In this document: positions 8,823-17,245 of the stretch, in pieces
Layout: every line of letters starts with the position of its first letter
Position numbering within the stretch: position 1 is the stretch's first letter
Source: Virgibacillus profundi
GTDB taxonomy: Bacteria > Bacillota > Bacilli > Bacillales > Amphibacillaceae
Direction: 5' to 3'
Assembly: GCF_002287375.1 (NCBI RefSeq)
Contig: NZ_NPOA01000001.1
Location: 248,001 to 312,000 of the forward strand
DNA length: 64,000 nt
Made by a program: the position numbers and the translations under genes
Notes under the pieces: generated by a model
Databases searched by the model: none
What the model was told of the DNA's origin: nothing
Seen by the model: only the letters and a program-made list of their open reading frames with translations

Positions 8823-9875
8823 TTATCCCTCTTCCGGATAAAACATAACCTTCCCAAAAGACTCTTTTCTATTAATAATTCTATCAAATGTCTCCGGTCC
8901 TTCTGCCAATGGAAGACGATGTGAAATAATTGGCTTCACATTGATTTGCCCTGTACTCATATAGTGGACAGTTGTACTCCACTCTTTTCCAGGAAACGGG
9001 GCAGAGATTGCATTCCATGACCCTAATACGGTCAGTTCATTACGAACAATTTTTTCGAAATAGAATCGTTCGATATTGATATCTGCATATGGAATACCCA
9101 TAAACACAACTTGTCCGCCTTTTTTAGGCAATGCAAATACCTGTGCAGATGTGATTGGAGATCCAGCCGATTCAATTGCAACATCAACACCAGCGTCATT
9201 TGTATGCTCTAAAATCTGTTCATGCGGTGGTTTTTCCAATGAATTAATTAATACATCCGCTCCAACTTCTTTGGCAACTTCAAGCTTGGAGTCATCGATA
9301 TCAATCGCATAAACTTTTTTAGCTCCAAAAATTTTCGCCCATTGAATAGCAAGTAATCCAATATTTCCACAGCCCATGACAGCCACTTCTGCACCTGGCT
9401 GCATAGTTGTACGGTAAAAACCATGAACAACTACTGCAGAAGGTTCAACCATTGCTGCCGTTTCATAGTCTACATTATCAGGAATAGGAACGATATTCTC
9501 AGCTGGCAGTTTTGCATATTCTGCAAAGGCACCTGGATGGTAAGCACCCATAACATGCAAATTTTCACAGCGTGACAATTCGCCTTTTCTGCAGCTTTCG
9601 CATTCGCCACAGTAAAAAGTTGGGCACCCGGCAACCCGGTCCCCCACTTTGATATGCTCTACTTCTGATCCAACTTCTGCTACTTCTCCGGAGAATTCGT
9701 GACCAAATACATTACCTTCCACATAAGGTCCCAATTTACTAAATCTCGATATGTCTGAACCACAGATCCCAACAGCTTTCACCTTAATGATTACATCATC
9801 TGCTTTTTCAATTACTGGTTTATCTGCTTCTTCAAAACGGATATCCTGATTTCCATAAAGTCTCAAGGATTTCAT
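8823..9875 (-). CDS. Zinc-dependent polyol-phosphate dehydrogenase (GatD-like)
   Basis: A cytoplasmic medium-chain zinc dehydrogenase, about 350 aa. The catalytic zinc motif GICGSDISR and GHEFSGEV are present, with the structural zinc cysteines in FYCGECESCRKGELSRC. The NAD-binding GCGNIGLLAIQWAK follows. The C-terminal LTVLGSWNAISAPFPGKEW resembles E. coli GatD (galactitol-1-phosphate 5-dehydrogenase). The ATG at 9875 sits 6 nt after AAAGGGTG and is preferred to a GTG at 9884. It is the last gene of a PTS operon with a second, different zinc dehydrogenase. In Listeria such a pair serves arabitol-phosphate oxidation. I infer oxidation of a polyol phosphate, but cannot tell galactitol from a pentitol. 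Confidence 0.8.
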   Translation of the reverse strand: MKSLRLYGNQDIRFEEADKPVIEKADDVIIKVKAVGICGSDISRFSKLGPYVEGNVFGHEFSGEVAEVGSEVEHIKVGDRVAGCPTFYCGECESCRKGELSRCENLHVMGAYHPGAFAEYAKLPAENIVPIPDNVDYETAAMVEPSAVVVHGFYRTTMQPGAEVAVMGCGNIGLLAIQWAKIFGAKKVYAIDIDDSKLEVAKEVGADVLINSLEKPPHEQILEHTNDAGVDVAIESAGSPITSAQVFALPKKGGQVVFMGIPYADINIERFYFEKIVRNELTVLGSWNAISAPFPGKEWSTTVHYMSTGQINVKPIISHRLPLAEGPETFDRIINRKESFGKVMFYPEEG

Positions 9876-9912
9876 TATTGTCACCCTTTCTATATTCTTG
9901 CTGTCTATCCTT

Positions 9913-10071
9913 CTAGCTTGCTGATTTATCCTGCGTTTTTTTCTTTTTGAAAATTACTTGAAATAGTGCAAATCCAATTACAATCGTATTTAGAATCAGT
10001 TGATTTTCAAAATAAAAATCGGAAATTACTCTAAAGGGGCCGATCATAAAATCAAGAAGTGTTTCTGTCAT
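9913..10071 (-). CDS. Small predicted membrane protein in PTS operon
   Basis: A 52-aa frame, MTETLLDFMIGPFRVISDFY and onward, with a hydrophobic stretch (LILNTIVIGFALFQVIF) followed by a very basic tail KKKKTQDKS. It starts at an ATG 7 nt after a GGGTGATG site and fills the space between deoC and the last dehydrogenase gene, all on the minus strand. The positive tail after one membrane segment suggests a C-in topology. I do not recognise it. Its position in the operon is the main reason to believe it; it may be an accessory to the IIC transporter. Confidence 0.5.
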   Translation of the reverse strand: MTETLLDFMIGPFRVISDFYFENQLILNTIVIGFALFQVIFKKKKTQDKSAS

Positions 10072-10158
10072 TTTTCATCACCCTCATTTCTTTTTTCGAA
10101 TAGTAACGTACGATTATGCTATTACATCTAATCGTCCATTCTGTATTATTCAAACAGT

Positions 10159-10830
10159 TTAATAGGAAGCAGTTGAAGTATCGCCTGAAATTATTGCAAT
10201 CGCTCCACTAGTTCCAATCCGGTTTGCTCCTGCTTTTACAATGTTTACAGCATCTTCATAAGTACGTACACCGCCAGCTGCTTTAACTCCAAAGTCTTCA
10301 CCGACGATAGAACGAAGCAGTTGTACGTCCTCAACAGTTGCGCCGCCACCATTAAATCCTGTAGCTGTTTTTACAAAATCTGCACCAGCTCCAACAATTA
10401 AATTTGCTGCAGCTATCTTTTCTTCTTTCGTTAGTAATGCCGTTTCAATGATCACCTTTGTTGTCAAACCTTCTGAAGCTTTGACTACTTCGGCAATATC
10501 ATATTTCACTACATCCAGGTCACCGGATTTCAATGCACCAAGGTTGATCAGCATATCTATTTCTTCTGCGCCATTTTTGATTGCTTCTTTGGTTTCTTCC
10601 ACTTTCGTATGAGTTGTGGCACCACCAAGTGAAAATCCGATTGGCACACCAACCTTAATTTGATGGGGTGATAACAGACTGTGTGCATGTGCAACATAAT
10701 ATGGATTAACAAAAACCGTTTTAAATCCATTCTCGATAGTTTCATTGCAGAATGCTGTAATATCATCCTTCGTTGCTGTTGGTTTCAGGAGTGTATAGTC
10801 AAACATGTTGATTAATTCTTGTTTATTCAA
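10159..10830 (-). CDS. deoC: Deoxyribose-phosphate aldolase (DeoC family)
   Basis: A class I aldolase of about 223 aa. The Schiff-base lysine lies in GADFVKTATGF, and the family signatures VGVPIGFSLGG and GVKAAGGVRTYEDA are intact. It normally splits 2-deoxyribose-5-phosphate to glyceraldehyde-3-phosphate and acetaldehyde. A TTG at 10830, 9 nt after GAGG, gives the usual family length; a GTG at 10845 is the alternative. In this operon it lies between two polyol-phosphate dehydrogenases. Either deoxyribose breakdown has been joined to the operon or this copy cleaves another sugar phosphate. The family call is strong; the substrate in this context is not. Confidence 0.85.
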   Translation of the reverse strand: MNKQELINMFDYTLLKPTATKDDITAFCNETIENGFKTVFVNPYYVAHAHSLLSPHQIKVGVPIGFSLGGATTHTKVEETKEAIKNGAEEIDMLINLGALKSGDLDVVKYDIAEVVKASEGLTTKVIIETALLTKEEKIAAANLIVGAGADFVKTATGFNGGGATVEDVQLLRSIVGEDFGVKAAGGVRTYEDAVNIVKAGANRIGTSGAIAIISGDTSTASY

Positions 10831-10918
10831 TTCATATCGCCTCACTTTTATGTTTTTCCATTAGTGACTTCTTGTTGCTGCCCAAGTACCTAATCACAGG
10901 AGCGATCAGGAATACTAA

Positions 10919-11082
10919 GTTGAGAGATAACTAACCAAGGTTGAGAGATAAGCAGAAAAGTTGGGAGAAATCAGTGTATATAGTCAGTATGTCTCAACTT
11001 TAGGGCGATGTCTCTCAACTTCGCCCCCGCGTGTCTCAACTTCATCGCAGTATCTCTCAACTTTACGGTAAAATCTCTCAAC
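10919..11082. repeat. Palindromic 21-bp-period GTTGAGAGA array (locus 1)
   Basis: Forward GTTGAGAGA-type motifs start at 10919, 10940 and 10960 (the third is GTTGGGAGA). Inverted motifs (TCTCTCAAC, or TGTCTCAAC) start at 10990, 11011, 11032, 11053 and 11074. Spacing is 21 bp, once 20. The 12-bp spacers differ. The inner forward and inner inverted starts are 30 bp apart, as at the other two loci. It lies between the sorbitol-type dehydrogenase and deoC genes of one operon, so it is probably transcribed. Confidence 0.85.
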
Positions 11083-11143
11083 TAAAGCATCCTGCTCCAT
11101 ATTGTCCAGAGTCCCGACCGCTAATAGCAGAACGCTATATCTA

Positions 11144-12175
11144 TTAATCCACAGGTGTCAACAATACTTTAATTGCTTCCCCGCTTTTAATTGCTTGGTA
11201 TGCTTCATCCCACTGGGTAATGTCAAATTCATGTGTAACCATTGCTTTGGCGTTTACACTGCCATTATTCATTAATTCAAGAGAAGGTTCCCAATCAGCG
11301 GGTTTTTGGCTTCTGCTTCCGACAACACGGATTTCTTTTTGAATAATTTTTTCAAGATCAAATTGCACTTCGGGTTGTGCAAATAGTCCAACCTGACCAT
11401 ATTGTCCTTTTTTGCGAAGAAGATCAAGTCCCTGCTTAGCTGCAGGTACTGCACCGGAACATTCGAATACAACATCAGCGCCATAGCCATTTGTTAAGCT
11501 GTTAACAAGCTCTCTAATATTCTCTTCCTGTGTGTTCACTGCATAATCGATACCTAATTCTTTTGCTTTATCCAAACGAACTTTATCATTTGTTAAACCG
11601 GTGATAAGAACTTTAGCACCACGGCTTTTTGCAACCTGTGCTGTGAATAAACCAATTGGTCCTGGTCCGATAACAACAACAATATCGCCATCTTTAATGT
11701 CTGTTTTATAAACAGCGTGATGTGTACATGCTAATGGTTCTGTCATCGCCGCTGACTGATAATCAACATTTTCCGGAAGATGATGAACGCTTTTTTCACG
11801 TGCGATCAAGTATTTTGCAAATCCACCGTCCTGTTGTGTACCCAAACCTTTTCGGTGGTTACATAAGTTGTAATCGCCGGCCCTGCAGTATTCACATTCA
11901 CCGCAAATGTAGAAAGTAGTTTCTGAAGTAACACGGTCGCCTGGTTTGAATGCTGTAACCCCTTCTCCAACTTCCACTACTTCTCCTGAAAATTCATGTC
12001 CCAATGTTACAGGAACACCAACTTTATAATGTCCTTCATAGGTATGGATATCTGAACCACAGACTCCTGCATATTTCACTTCGATTTTCACTTGACCAGG
12101 GCCTGCTGTTGGTTCCGGTTTGTCTTGTATTTCCAAATTTCCAAATCCATGATCTGTTTTCACTAATGATTTCAT
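11144..12175 (-). CDS. Zinc-dependent polyol(-phosphate) dehydrogenase, sorbitol dehydrogenase-like
   Basis: A 343-aa medium-chain dehydrogenase with both zinc sites: GVCGSDIHTYEGH and GHEFSGEV for the catalytic zinc, and FYICGECEYCRAGDYNLC for the structural zinc. The NAD loop is IGPGPIGLFTAQVAKSRGA. ATG follows AAGGAGG by 8 nt. It is 100 bp downstream of the IIC gene. Sequence style and position match the second dehydrogenase of Listeria pentitol PTS operons, which oxidises an arabitol phosphate. An L-iditol or sorbitol phosphate substrate is equally possible from sequence alone. An intercistronic hairpin (12228-12263) and a repeat array just downstream may set its expression apart from the transporter genes. 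Confidence 0.8.
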   Translation of the reverse strand: MKSLVKTDHGFGNLEIQDKPEPTAGPGQVKIEVKYAGVCGSDIHTYEGHYKVGVPVTLGHEFSGEVVEVGEGVTAFKPGDRVTSETTFYICGECEYCRAGDYNLCNHRKGLGTQQDGGFAKYLIAREKSVHHLPENVDYQSAAMTEPLACTHHAVYKTDIKDGDIVVVIGPGPIGLFTAQVAKSRGAKVLITGLTNDKVRLDKAKELGIDYAVNTQEENIRELVNSLTNGYGADVVFECSGAVPAAKQGLDLLRKKGQYGQVGLFAQPEVQFDLEKIIQKEIRVVGSRSQKPADWEPSLELMNNGSVNAKAMVTHEFDITQWDEAYQAIKSGEAIKVLLTPVD

Positions 12176-12227
12176 GTTGAATTCCTCCTTAAATAATCAG
12201 TGACTCTGGTTGAATGTCATAAACTAT

Positions 12228-12263
12228 GTCAAAAAGTCACCATAATCATGCTGACTTTTTGAC
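12228..12263 (-). other. Intercistronic hairpin between IIC and dehydrogenase genes
   Basis: GTCAAAAAGTCA (12228-12239) and TGACTTTTTGAC (12252-12263) form a perfect 12-bp stem with a 12-nt loop, just after the IIC stop. The T5 lies inside the stem, so it probably works as a partial terminator or an RNA-stabilising structure within the operon. Confidence 0.6.
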
Positions 12264-12275
12264 GAAACTAAACTA

Positions 12276-13535
12276 TTAATTAAACAATGCAAAGACTTTA
12301 TAAATTACCCAGTTCACGATATTACCACCTTGGTCAATACTTGAGATAGAAGCAGACCCTTCAGGCATATCGAAGTTGGCGTTTTCAGCCATTTGTGTAA
12401 ACATTGGTGCAACATCTGTCGCGATATATAATGAGATAGCAATCATAATCGCACCAACAATGACGGAGTGAACGATATTACCTCTTGCTGCACCAACGAT
12501 AAATGCGACAATAAACGGAATTGTTGCCAAGTCACCAAATGGAAGTACTGCGTTACCTGGTAAAATTACTGCAAGTACAACAGTAATTGGAACAAGGATT
12601 AATGCTGTTGAAATTACAGCCGGATGTCCTAGTGCTACCGCTGCATCAAGTCCGATATAAATTTCTTTATCACCAAAGCGTTTGTTTAACCATTCACGTG
12701 CAGATTCTGATACAGGCATTAAACCTTCCATCAGAATTTTAACCATACGTGGCATTAGAACCATAACTGCTGCCATCGCCATACCAATTTCAATTATTTC
12801 ACCAACATTGTATCCTGCTAATGCACCAATTGCTGCACCAAGGAATAGTCCGATGAAAATTGATTCTCCAAAAATACCAAATCGCTTTTGGATTGTATCC
12901 GGATCTGCATTCCAGTTTCTAATTCCAGGAATTTTTTGAATCCCTTTTACTAAGAAGATACCTGGCGCATAGGAAATTGTACTACCTGTTGCGATGGAAA
13001 CACCCGGTAATTCATAGAACTCACTCATCATCGGTGCTGTCCAGTCAGCGACTTTAAGACATACGACCTGGAATATTACTGCTGCAATCAAACCTTGGAT
13101 AATACTGTCTGAGATTGCATACACCATTGCTGCCATGAAAGTATAATGCCAGAAATTCCAAATATCCACGTTCATTGTTTTCGTTGTTTTTGTAAGAAGC
13201 ATAACAACGTTTACAACTAAACCTAGTGGAATAATAAATGCAGCTACGACAGATGCCCATGCAATAGATGATGTTGCAGGCCACCCCACATCAATAACGG
13301 TTAATTCTACTCCTAATCTGTCAACCATACCCTGCGCTGCAGGACCAAGGTTAAGAACAAGCAAATCAATAACTAAGAAGATACCAACAAATGCAACCCC
13401 GATTGTTAAACCGGAACGAAAAGCTTTACCTGGTTTTTGACCAAAGAATAATCCTAATAGAAAGATTGCTACAGGTAGAATTACTGTTGCTCCCAGATCT
13501 AAGAATGCTTGTATAAAATCAACAAATCCATCCAT
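12276..13535 (-). CDS. PTS galactitol-family transporter, IIC subunit
   Basis: A 419-aa integral membrane protein, the sugar channel of a galactitol-family phosphotransferase system (SgcC/GatC type). Many hydrophobic helices are visible, e.g. TVILPVAIFLLGLFFG and FVGIFLVIDLLVLNLG at the N-terminus. The segment YELPGVSIATGSTISYAPG and the cytoplasmic loop with RNWNADPDTIQKRFGIFGES are typical of the family. ATG follows AGGAGG by 8 nt. It imports a polyol which is phosphorylated on entry with the IIA and IIB proteins encoded just upstream. Companion genes suggest a pentitol such as D-arabitol as substrate, by analogy with Listeria. Confidence 0.9.
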   Translation of the reverse strand: MDGFVDFIQAFLDLGATVILPVAIFLLGLFFGQKPGKAFRSGLTIGVAFVGIFLVIDLLVLNLGPAAQGMVDRLGVELTVIDVGWPATSSIAWASVVAAFIIPLGLVVNVVMLLTKTTKTMNVDIWNFWHYTFMAAMVYAISDSIIQGLIAAVIFQVVCLKVADWTAPMMSEFYELPGVSIATGSTISYAPGIFLVKGIQKIPGIRNWNADPDTIQKRFGIFGESIFIGLFLGAAIGALAGYNVGEIIEIGMAMAAVMVLMPRMVKILMEGLMPVSESAREWLNKRFGDKEIYIGLDAAVALGHPAVISTALILVPITVVLAVILPGNAVLPFGDLATIPFIVAFIVGAARGNIVHSVIVGAIMIAISLYIATDVAPMFTQMAENANFDMPEGSASISSIDQGGNIVNWVIYKVFALFN

Positions 13536-13649
13536 GATTTTATCCTCCTTACATTTCCTTATTTTTTTATGTTTAACCCCGATTTCTCTTGAACCACGTG
13601 CGTTCTACCTTTAAAAGAAACCGAGACTTTATTTACTATGCATATTTAT

Positions 13650-13679
13650 CTCCAGTACCCAACAATTTGGGTACTGGAG
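13650..13679 (-). other. Intercistronic hairpin between IIB and IIC genes
   Basis: A perfect 13-bp stem with a 4-nt loop (CTCCAGTACCCAA and TTGGGTACTGGAG on the minus strand) lies 9 bp after the IIB stop. No T run follows. It is likely an RNA-processing or stability element separating the soluble PTS subunits from the membrane channel. Confidence 0.65.
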
Positions 13680-13688
13680 CTTTTACTA

Positions 13689-13967
13689 TTACTTTTGAAG
13701 TTCGTCCAAAATTTGTTTCTTTGTATCTTCAACACCAATTCCGGTTAAGAATGAACGTGCATTAATTACTGGGAATGGATATTCTTTTTTAGTCATTGCA
13801 GTAGTTACTAGTAAATCAGCTGAATCTACATGGCTACCAACCTCTGTAATCTTAATTTGAACTAGATCAACTTTAAGGTTGTTTTCTTTTGCCATTTCTT
13901 CAATTGCACCATTAACAACAGTTGAAGTTGCAATTCCTGCTCCACAAGCTACCAATACTTTTTTCAT
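13689..13967 (-). CDS. PTS galactitol-family IIB subunit
   Basis: A 92-aa cytoplasmic phosphocarrier. The phosphocysteine sits in the loop VACGAGIATSTVV, typical of galactitol-type IIB. The ATG at 13967 is 6 nt after GGAGGTG and is preferred to the longer frame that starts inside the IIA gene. The IIA stop codon (13969-13971) ends one base before this start, so the two are translationally coupled. It accepts phosphate from IIA and passes it to the polyol in IIC. Confidence 0.9.
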   Translation of the reverse strand: MKKVLVACGAGIATSTVVNGAIEEMAKENNLKVDLVQIKITEVGSHVDSADLLVTTAMTKKEYPFPVINARSFLTGIGVEDTKKQILDELQK

Positions 13968-13968
13968 G

Positions 13969-14451
13969 TCATTCACCTCCTTCAAATGCAAAGTCTAATT
14001 TCTCTGCTAAAAGATTCTTAATTTTAACTGCTTCTTTTTCATTTGCCAGATAATTTAATGTATCTTCATCCTGGAAGACCTGCATTAAGCGCTGAAGCAA
14101 TGATAACTGATCATGAGCCTGATCCATCGCCAGCATAAACACTACTTTTACAGGTGTAGTTTCCTCGGGATCACCCATAACACCAAATTCCACAGGATCT
14201 TTTAATACAGCAAAGCTGATTGTTTTGGTAATTACATGCTCCACATCTGTATGCGGGATTGCTACAGATACACCCTTTGTAGGAAGTCCAGTTGCAAATT
14301 CTCCTTCTCTAGCAATAATCGCAGGTGTGAAGCTTTCTTTTACAAGTCCTAATTTCTGTAGGTTTTCTCCCATCGCTGTTAAAACTTCTTCTTTCGTTTT
14401 TGCTTCTAAATCTACGAGAATAATAGATTCGTTAAAATGGATATCACTCAT
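13969..14451 (-). CDS. PTS IIA subunit, fructose/mannitol type
   Basis: A 160-aa IIA protein of the PTS EIIA type-2 family. The phosphohistidine is in VSVAIPHTDVEHV, preceded by the usual REGEFATGLPTKG. It takes phosphate from HPr and gives it to the IIB encoded next. ATG follows AGGAG by about 9 nt. The first gene after the regulator in this operon; the end overlaps the ribosome site of the IIB gene. Confidence 0.9.
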   Translation of the reverse strand: MSDIHFNESIILVDLEAKTKEEVLTAMGENLQKLGLVKESFTPAIIAREGEFATGLPTKGVSVAIPHTDVEHVITKTISFAVLKDPVEFGVMGDPEETTPVKVVFMLAMDQAHDQLSLLQRLMQVFQDEDTLNYLANEKEAVKIKNLLAEKLDFAFEGGE

Positions 14452-14479
14452 TTTTATGCACTCCTAACCATGTTGTTCT

Positions 14480-16534
14480 TTATACTGAATACTTGTTTAT
14501 TATTTTAAAAATCTCTTCCCTTGAATCTGCGTAAATCATCGCATTTCGATCTTCATCAGATCCTGCCAGCTTCATTAACTGCATTAGAGCTTTTAGATGC
14601 TTTTGCTTATCAACGGCGGCAATAATTACGATTAAATTAATAGAGTAATCTTCCGTAAATATGACGCCTTTCTCTAACCGCAGCAGACTCATCGCAACAT
14701 CATTCACACCTTCATCAGGTGCCGCATGCGGAATTGCAATATTTGGTCCAATTACAATGTAAGGATCCTTATCATAATAACTAATAATTGCCTCTACGTA
14801 GTCGTTTTTTATATGACCACTTTCAACAAGTGGATTTGCAGCAATACGAATAGCTTCTTCCCATGATGAAACAGACCTTTTTAATGTAATATTTTCCGGA
14901 ATAATCAGTTCATCCAATGATGCCGCTGGGAGATCATTCCTCTGATTTTTCACCTGTGCTGTGTCATCACGATGAATATAGCGATATAGATCTTTCGTTA
15001 ATTGCTGTTCGTCCTCGATGTCGGCATTGTTTTTAATAATGGTGATTAAATCATCCACATTTATATCTGAAGGAATATAGCCATGAAAATCCAGCATTAC
15101 CTGTTTTCTTAGACGTATCTTTTCTTCACGTTCAAGAAAAGAACTGGCAATATACAATCGGTTGTCTGTCTCCAAAAAAACTGGGGAGAATACAATGTCA
15201 TAATCCAGCTTGTAGTTGACAAACTCCCTTACGGAGAGAGAATCCAGAAAAACAAACTCTGGAAACAATTCCCTAAGCTCACTAAACATAAGCCTAGAAA
15301 CAGAGACGCCTTTTGGGCAGACAACAATCGCTTTCACTTTTTCCTGTATACTTTCACCTTGCTTCGTTAACCACCCGCCAATTAGCATGGTCAAATAGGT
15401 TGTTTCACTTTCAGGAATTTTTTCTCCTATCAATTCCTCCAACGGCTCTGTTGACTTCTGAACCAGATGATGCAATTCCATAAATTCTTTACTTACTGTC
15501 AATTGAATATCATTTACATCATTAAGATGATATTTAATTCGATAATAAGCGGGTTTAACATGCAGCAGCAGTTTATTTAATAATTGTTCTCTATCCTGTA
15601 TAAATATAATTGCTCTTTTTTCAAAAAGCCGCAGCATATCATCTATCGCCTGTTTAAGATTCGGAATTGCTTCTTCTGTCAAAGATTCAGACCAATAAAC
15701 ATTTGCCGTTAATAGATACAAAGTGATAAACATTCGTTCTTCCATAGGAATATCTTTTAGGTCATACAAAATTTCCTCAGTTGCCAAATATTCTTTTGTA
15801 TCCGACAATTCCTCATACTGAATGTAAAACGGATCTATTATATGTCCTTTTTTAATTCTTTCCAGTACCAAAATTAACGTAAAAGGCATCATTGCAACCT
15901 TTTCATCTGTAAATTGTATAGTTAATTTCTTTTCTACATTATCAATCCGATTATTTATTTCTGTAATCTCGTATTCCTGAATATTAGCCAATTTATAAAT
16001 CCAATCAGAACCATTTTTCATATCCAGTAATTTGGAAATAACGTTGGTAAGCAATTTGCGAATATTAAATTCCTTACCTTCAATCAAGTAACCTGAGCGT
16101 CGTGAATAGCGGATGGTTAAGTTATAATCGGAGACAAATTCCTGCGCGCGCTTCAAATCACTGAGTATTGTATTCTTGCTGACTGCAAGCTCGCTTGTGA
16201 AATGAAATAAAGAAAGCTCCTCATTACTTAAAATCATCATCACAATCATGTACACTCTCTGGTTCTCTGAAAGGATATTCATGTCTGCGGGCAGAACTTT
16301 TGGCAGTTCACTTGCAAGATTTGTAAAAACTGTCTGATCGATAATAAAATGCCCCTGCCTGGTTCTTTCAATAGCCGGGAGATTACTGTCTTTAAGCCAG
16401 TCATTTATTTTGTTAATACTGTACCCAAGTTGTCTTCTCGTCAGATCATATTTTTTTTCCAAATCCTTGCTGCTGACACTTGGATTGCTCAATAAATCAT
16501 CTACAATTACTTTACTGCGATCATCAAGTTCCAT
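14480..16534 (-). CDS. BglG-type transcriptional regulator with PRDs and EIIB/EIIA-like domains
   Basis: A multidomain regulator of about 684 aa. The N-terminus has winged-helix segments (SSKDLEKKYDLTRRQLGYSI and, later, HFTSELAVSKNTILSDLKRA). Two PTS regulation domains follow (about 165-390). A IIB-like domain has a cysteine in VVCPKGVSVSRLMF (about 403) and a C-terminal IIA-like domain has His in IAIPHAAPDEG (about 601). Such proteins activate PTS operons according to their phosphorylation state. The ATG at 16534 follows a GAGGG site; the 30 residues upstream in frame do not look like part of the family, so I reject the longer start. It is 28 bp upstream of the IIA gene and probably controls this operon. 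Confidence 0.85.
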   Translation of the reverse strand: MELDDRSKVIVDDLLSNPSVSSKDLEKKYDLTRRQLGYSINKINDWLKDSNLPAIERTRQGHFIIDQTVFTNLASELPKVLPADMNILSENQRVYMIVMMILSNEELSLFHFTSELAVSKNTILSDLKRAQEFVSDYNLTIRYSRRSGYLIEGKEFNIRKLLTNVISKLLDMKNGSDWIYKLANIQEYEITEINNRIDNVEKKLTIQFTDEKVAMMPFTLILVLERIKKGHIIDPFYIQYEELSDTKEYLATEEILYDLKDIPMEERMFITLYLLTANVYWSESLTEEAIPNLKQAIDDMLRLFEKRAIIFIQDREQLLNKLLLHVKPAYYRIKYHLNDVNDIQLTVSKEFMELHHLVQKSTEPLEELIGEKIPESETTYLTMLIGGWLTKQGESIQEKVKAIVVCPKGVSVSRLMFSELRELFPEFVFLDSLSVREFVNYKLDYDIVFSPVFLETDNRLYIASSFLEREEKIRLRKQVMLDFHGYIPSDINVDDLITIIKNNADIEDEQQLTKDLYRYIHRDDTAQVKNQRNDLPAASLDELIIPENITLKRSVSSWEEAIRIAANPLVESGHIKNDYVEAIISYYDKDPYIVIGPNIAIPHAAPDEGVNDVAMSLLRLEKGVIFTEDYSINLIVIIAAVDKQKHLKALMQLMKLAGSDEDRNAMIYADSREEIFKIINKYSV

Positions 16535-16936
16535 GAGTATCCCTCTTTCACAATTTATTATATCACTGAAAACAACACTTTTGGTTACGTTTCCATCGTA
16601 GTTTGTTGGAGCACGATTGTACAATGTTGTGCTTTACTATTGTTGAAGGGGTTGTTGTACATTCCGTTGAGAGAGTAATTGAAGGGGGCTGCTCGTGCCT
16701 TTTCGGTAGGGATTTCTTAAGTGCTTGGAGATTCAAGTGGTGGCGGGTGTCGGCTGTACAACCTTTGGTAAAAAATTAATGAATTGTTGTACATCGAGTT
16801 GTTATATTAGTATTGGGATGCCTCGATTCTTGATGAAATAGATTTTTGCGTGGATCTGTGTTGACTGCTTCACAGGTTCTCTATCTAATAATGTGGTTGA
16901 ATACCTGGTCAGTAAAAGTTTAGAGGATTATGTATG

Positions 16937-17135
16937 GTTGGGAGAGGCTTTGCTTGGTTGGGAGATAATAGTTGAAAGAGGGTTCTGCAAAGTTGAGAAA
17001 TAATCCCTAAAAGTTGAGAGGGGTTTGTGCAAAGTTGAGAGGGAATCCCTGAAAGTTGAGAGAGGATTACATATTCCTCTGCTTTCTCTCAACTTCTTCC
17101 CGGTTTCTCTCAACTCCACTGCTTTTTCTCTCAAC
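16937..17135. repeat. Palindromic 21-bp-period GTTGAGAGA array (locus 2)
   Basis: Forward motifs start at 16937, 16957, 16971, 16992, 17013, 17034 and 17055; the first three are degenerate. Inverted TCTCTCAAC starts at 17085, 17106 and 17127. From 16971 on the period is exactly 21 bp, and the inner forward-to-inverted distance is 30 bp. Here the forward half is the long one, the reverse of locus 1. The spacers are unrelated. Confidence 0.85.
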
Positions 17136-17197
17136 TCCCCCCACCAGCCCCTACTTCCACTCAATCTCCACTCCGTAAACCCGCACCGCCACCGACT

Positions 17198-17230
17198 AAA
17201 AACAGACCAGTGGCCCGGCCGCTGGTCTGT
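17198..17230 (-). terminator. Duplicated copy of the DUF2922 gene terminator
   Basis: ACAGACCAG and CTGGTCTGT flank a G+C-rich loop, followed on the minus strand by T5. It is nearly identical to the terminator at 31465-31496 and belongs to the truncated gene copy next to it. Confidence 0.7.
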
Positions 17231-17245
17231 TTCAATAAAGCATTC

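Noticed and set aside
10919-11082. GTTGAGAGA arrays as CRISPR loci
   Set aside because: The repeated unit is only 9 bp, spacers are 12 bp, the second half is inverted and there are no cas genes. This does not fit any CRISPR type.
12682-12939. 85-aa frame opposite the IIC gene
   Set aside because: It is a mirror frame of a hydrophobic gene with no ribosome site; the IIC gene is certain.
16617-16794. TTGTACA words upstream of the PTS regulator as another periodic array
   Set aside because: Four TTGTACA-like words are present, but their spacing is irregular, so I do not count them as an array. They may be regulator sites.
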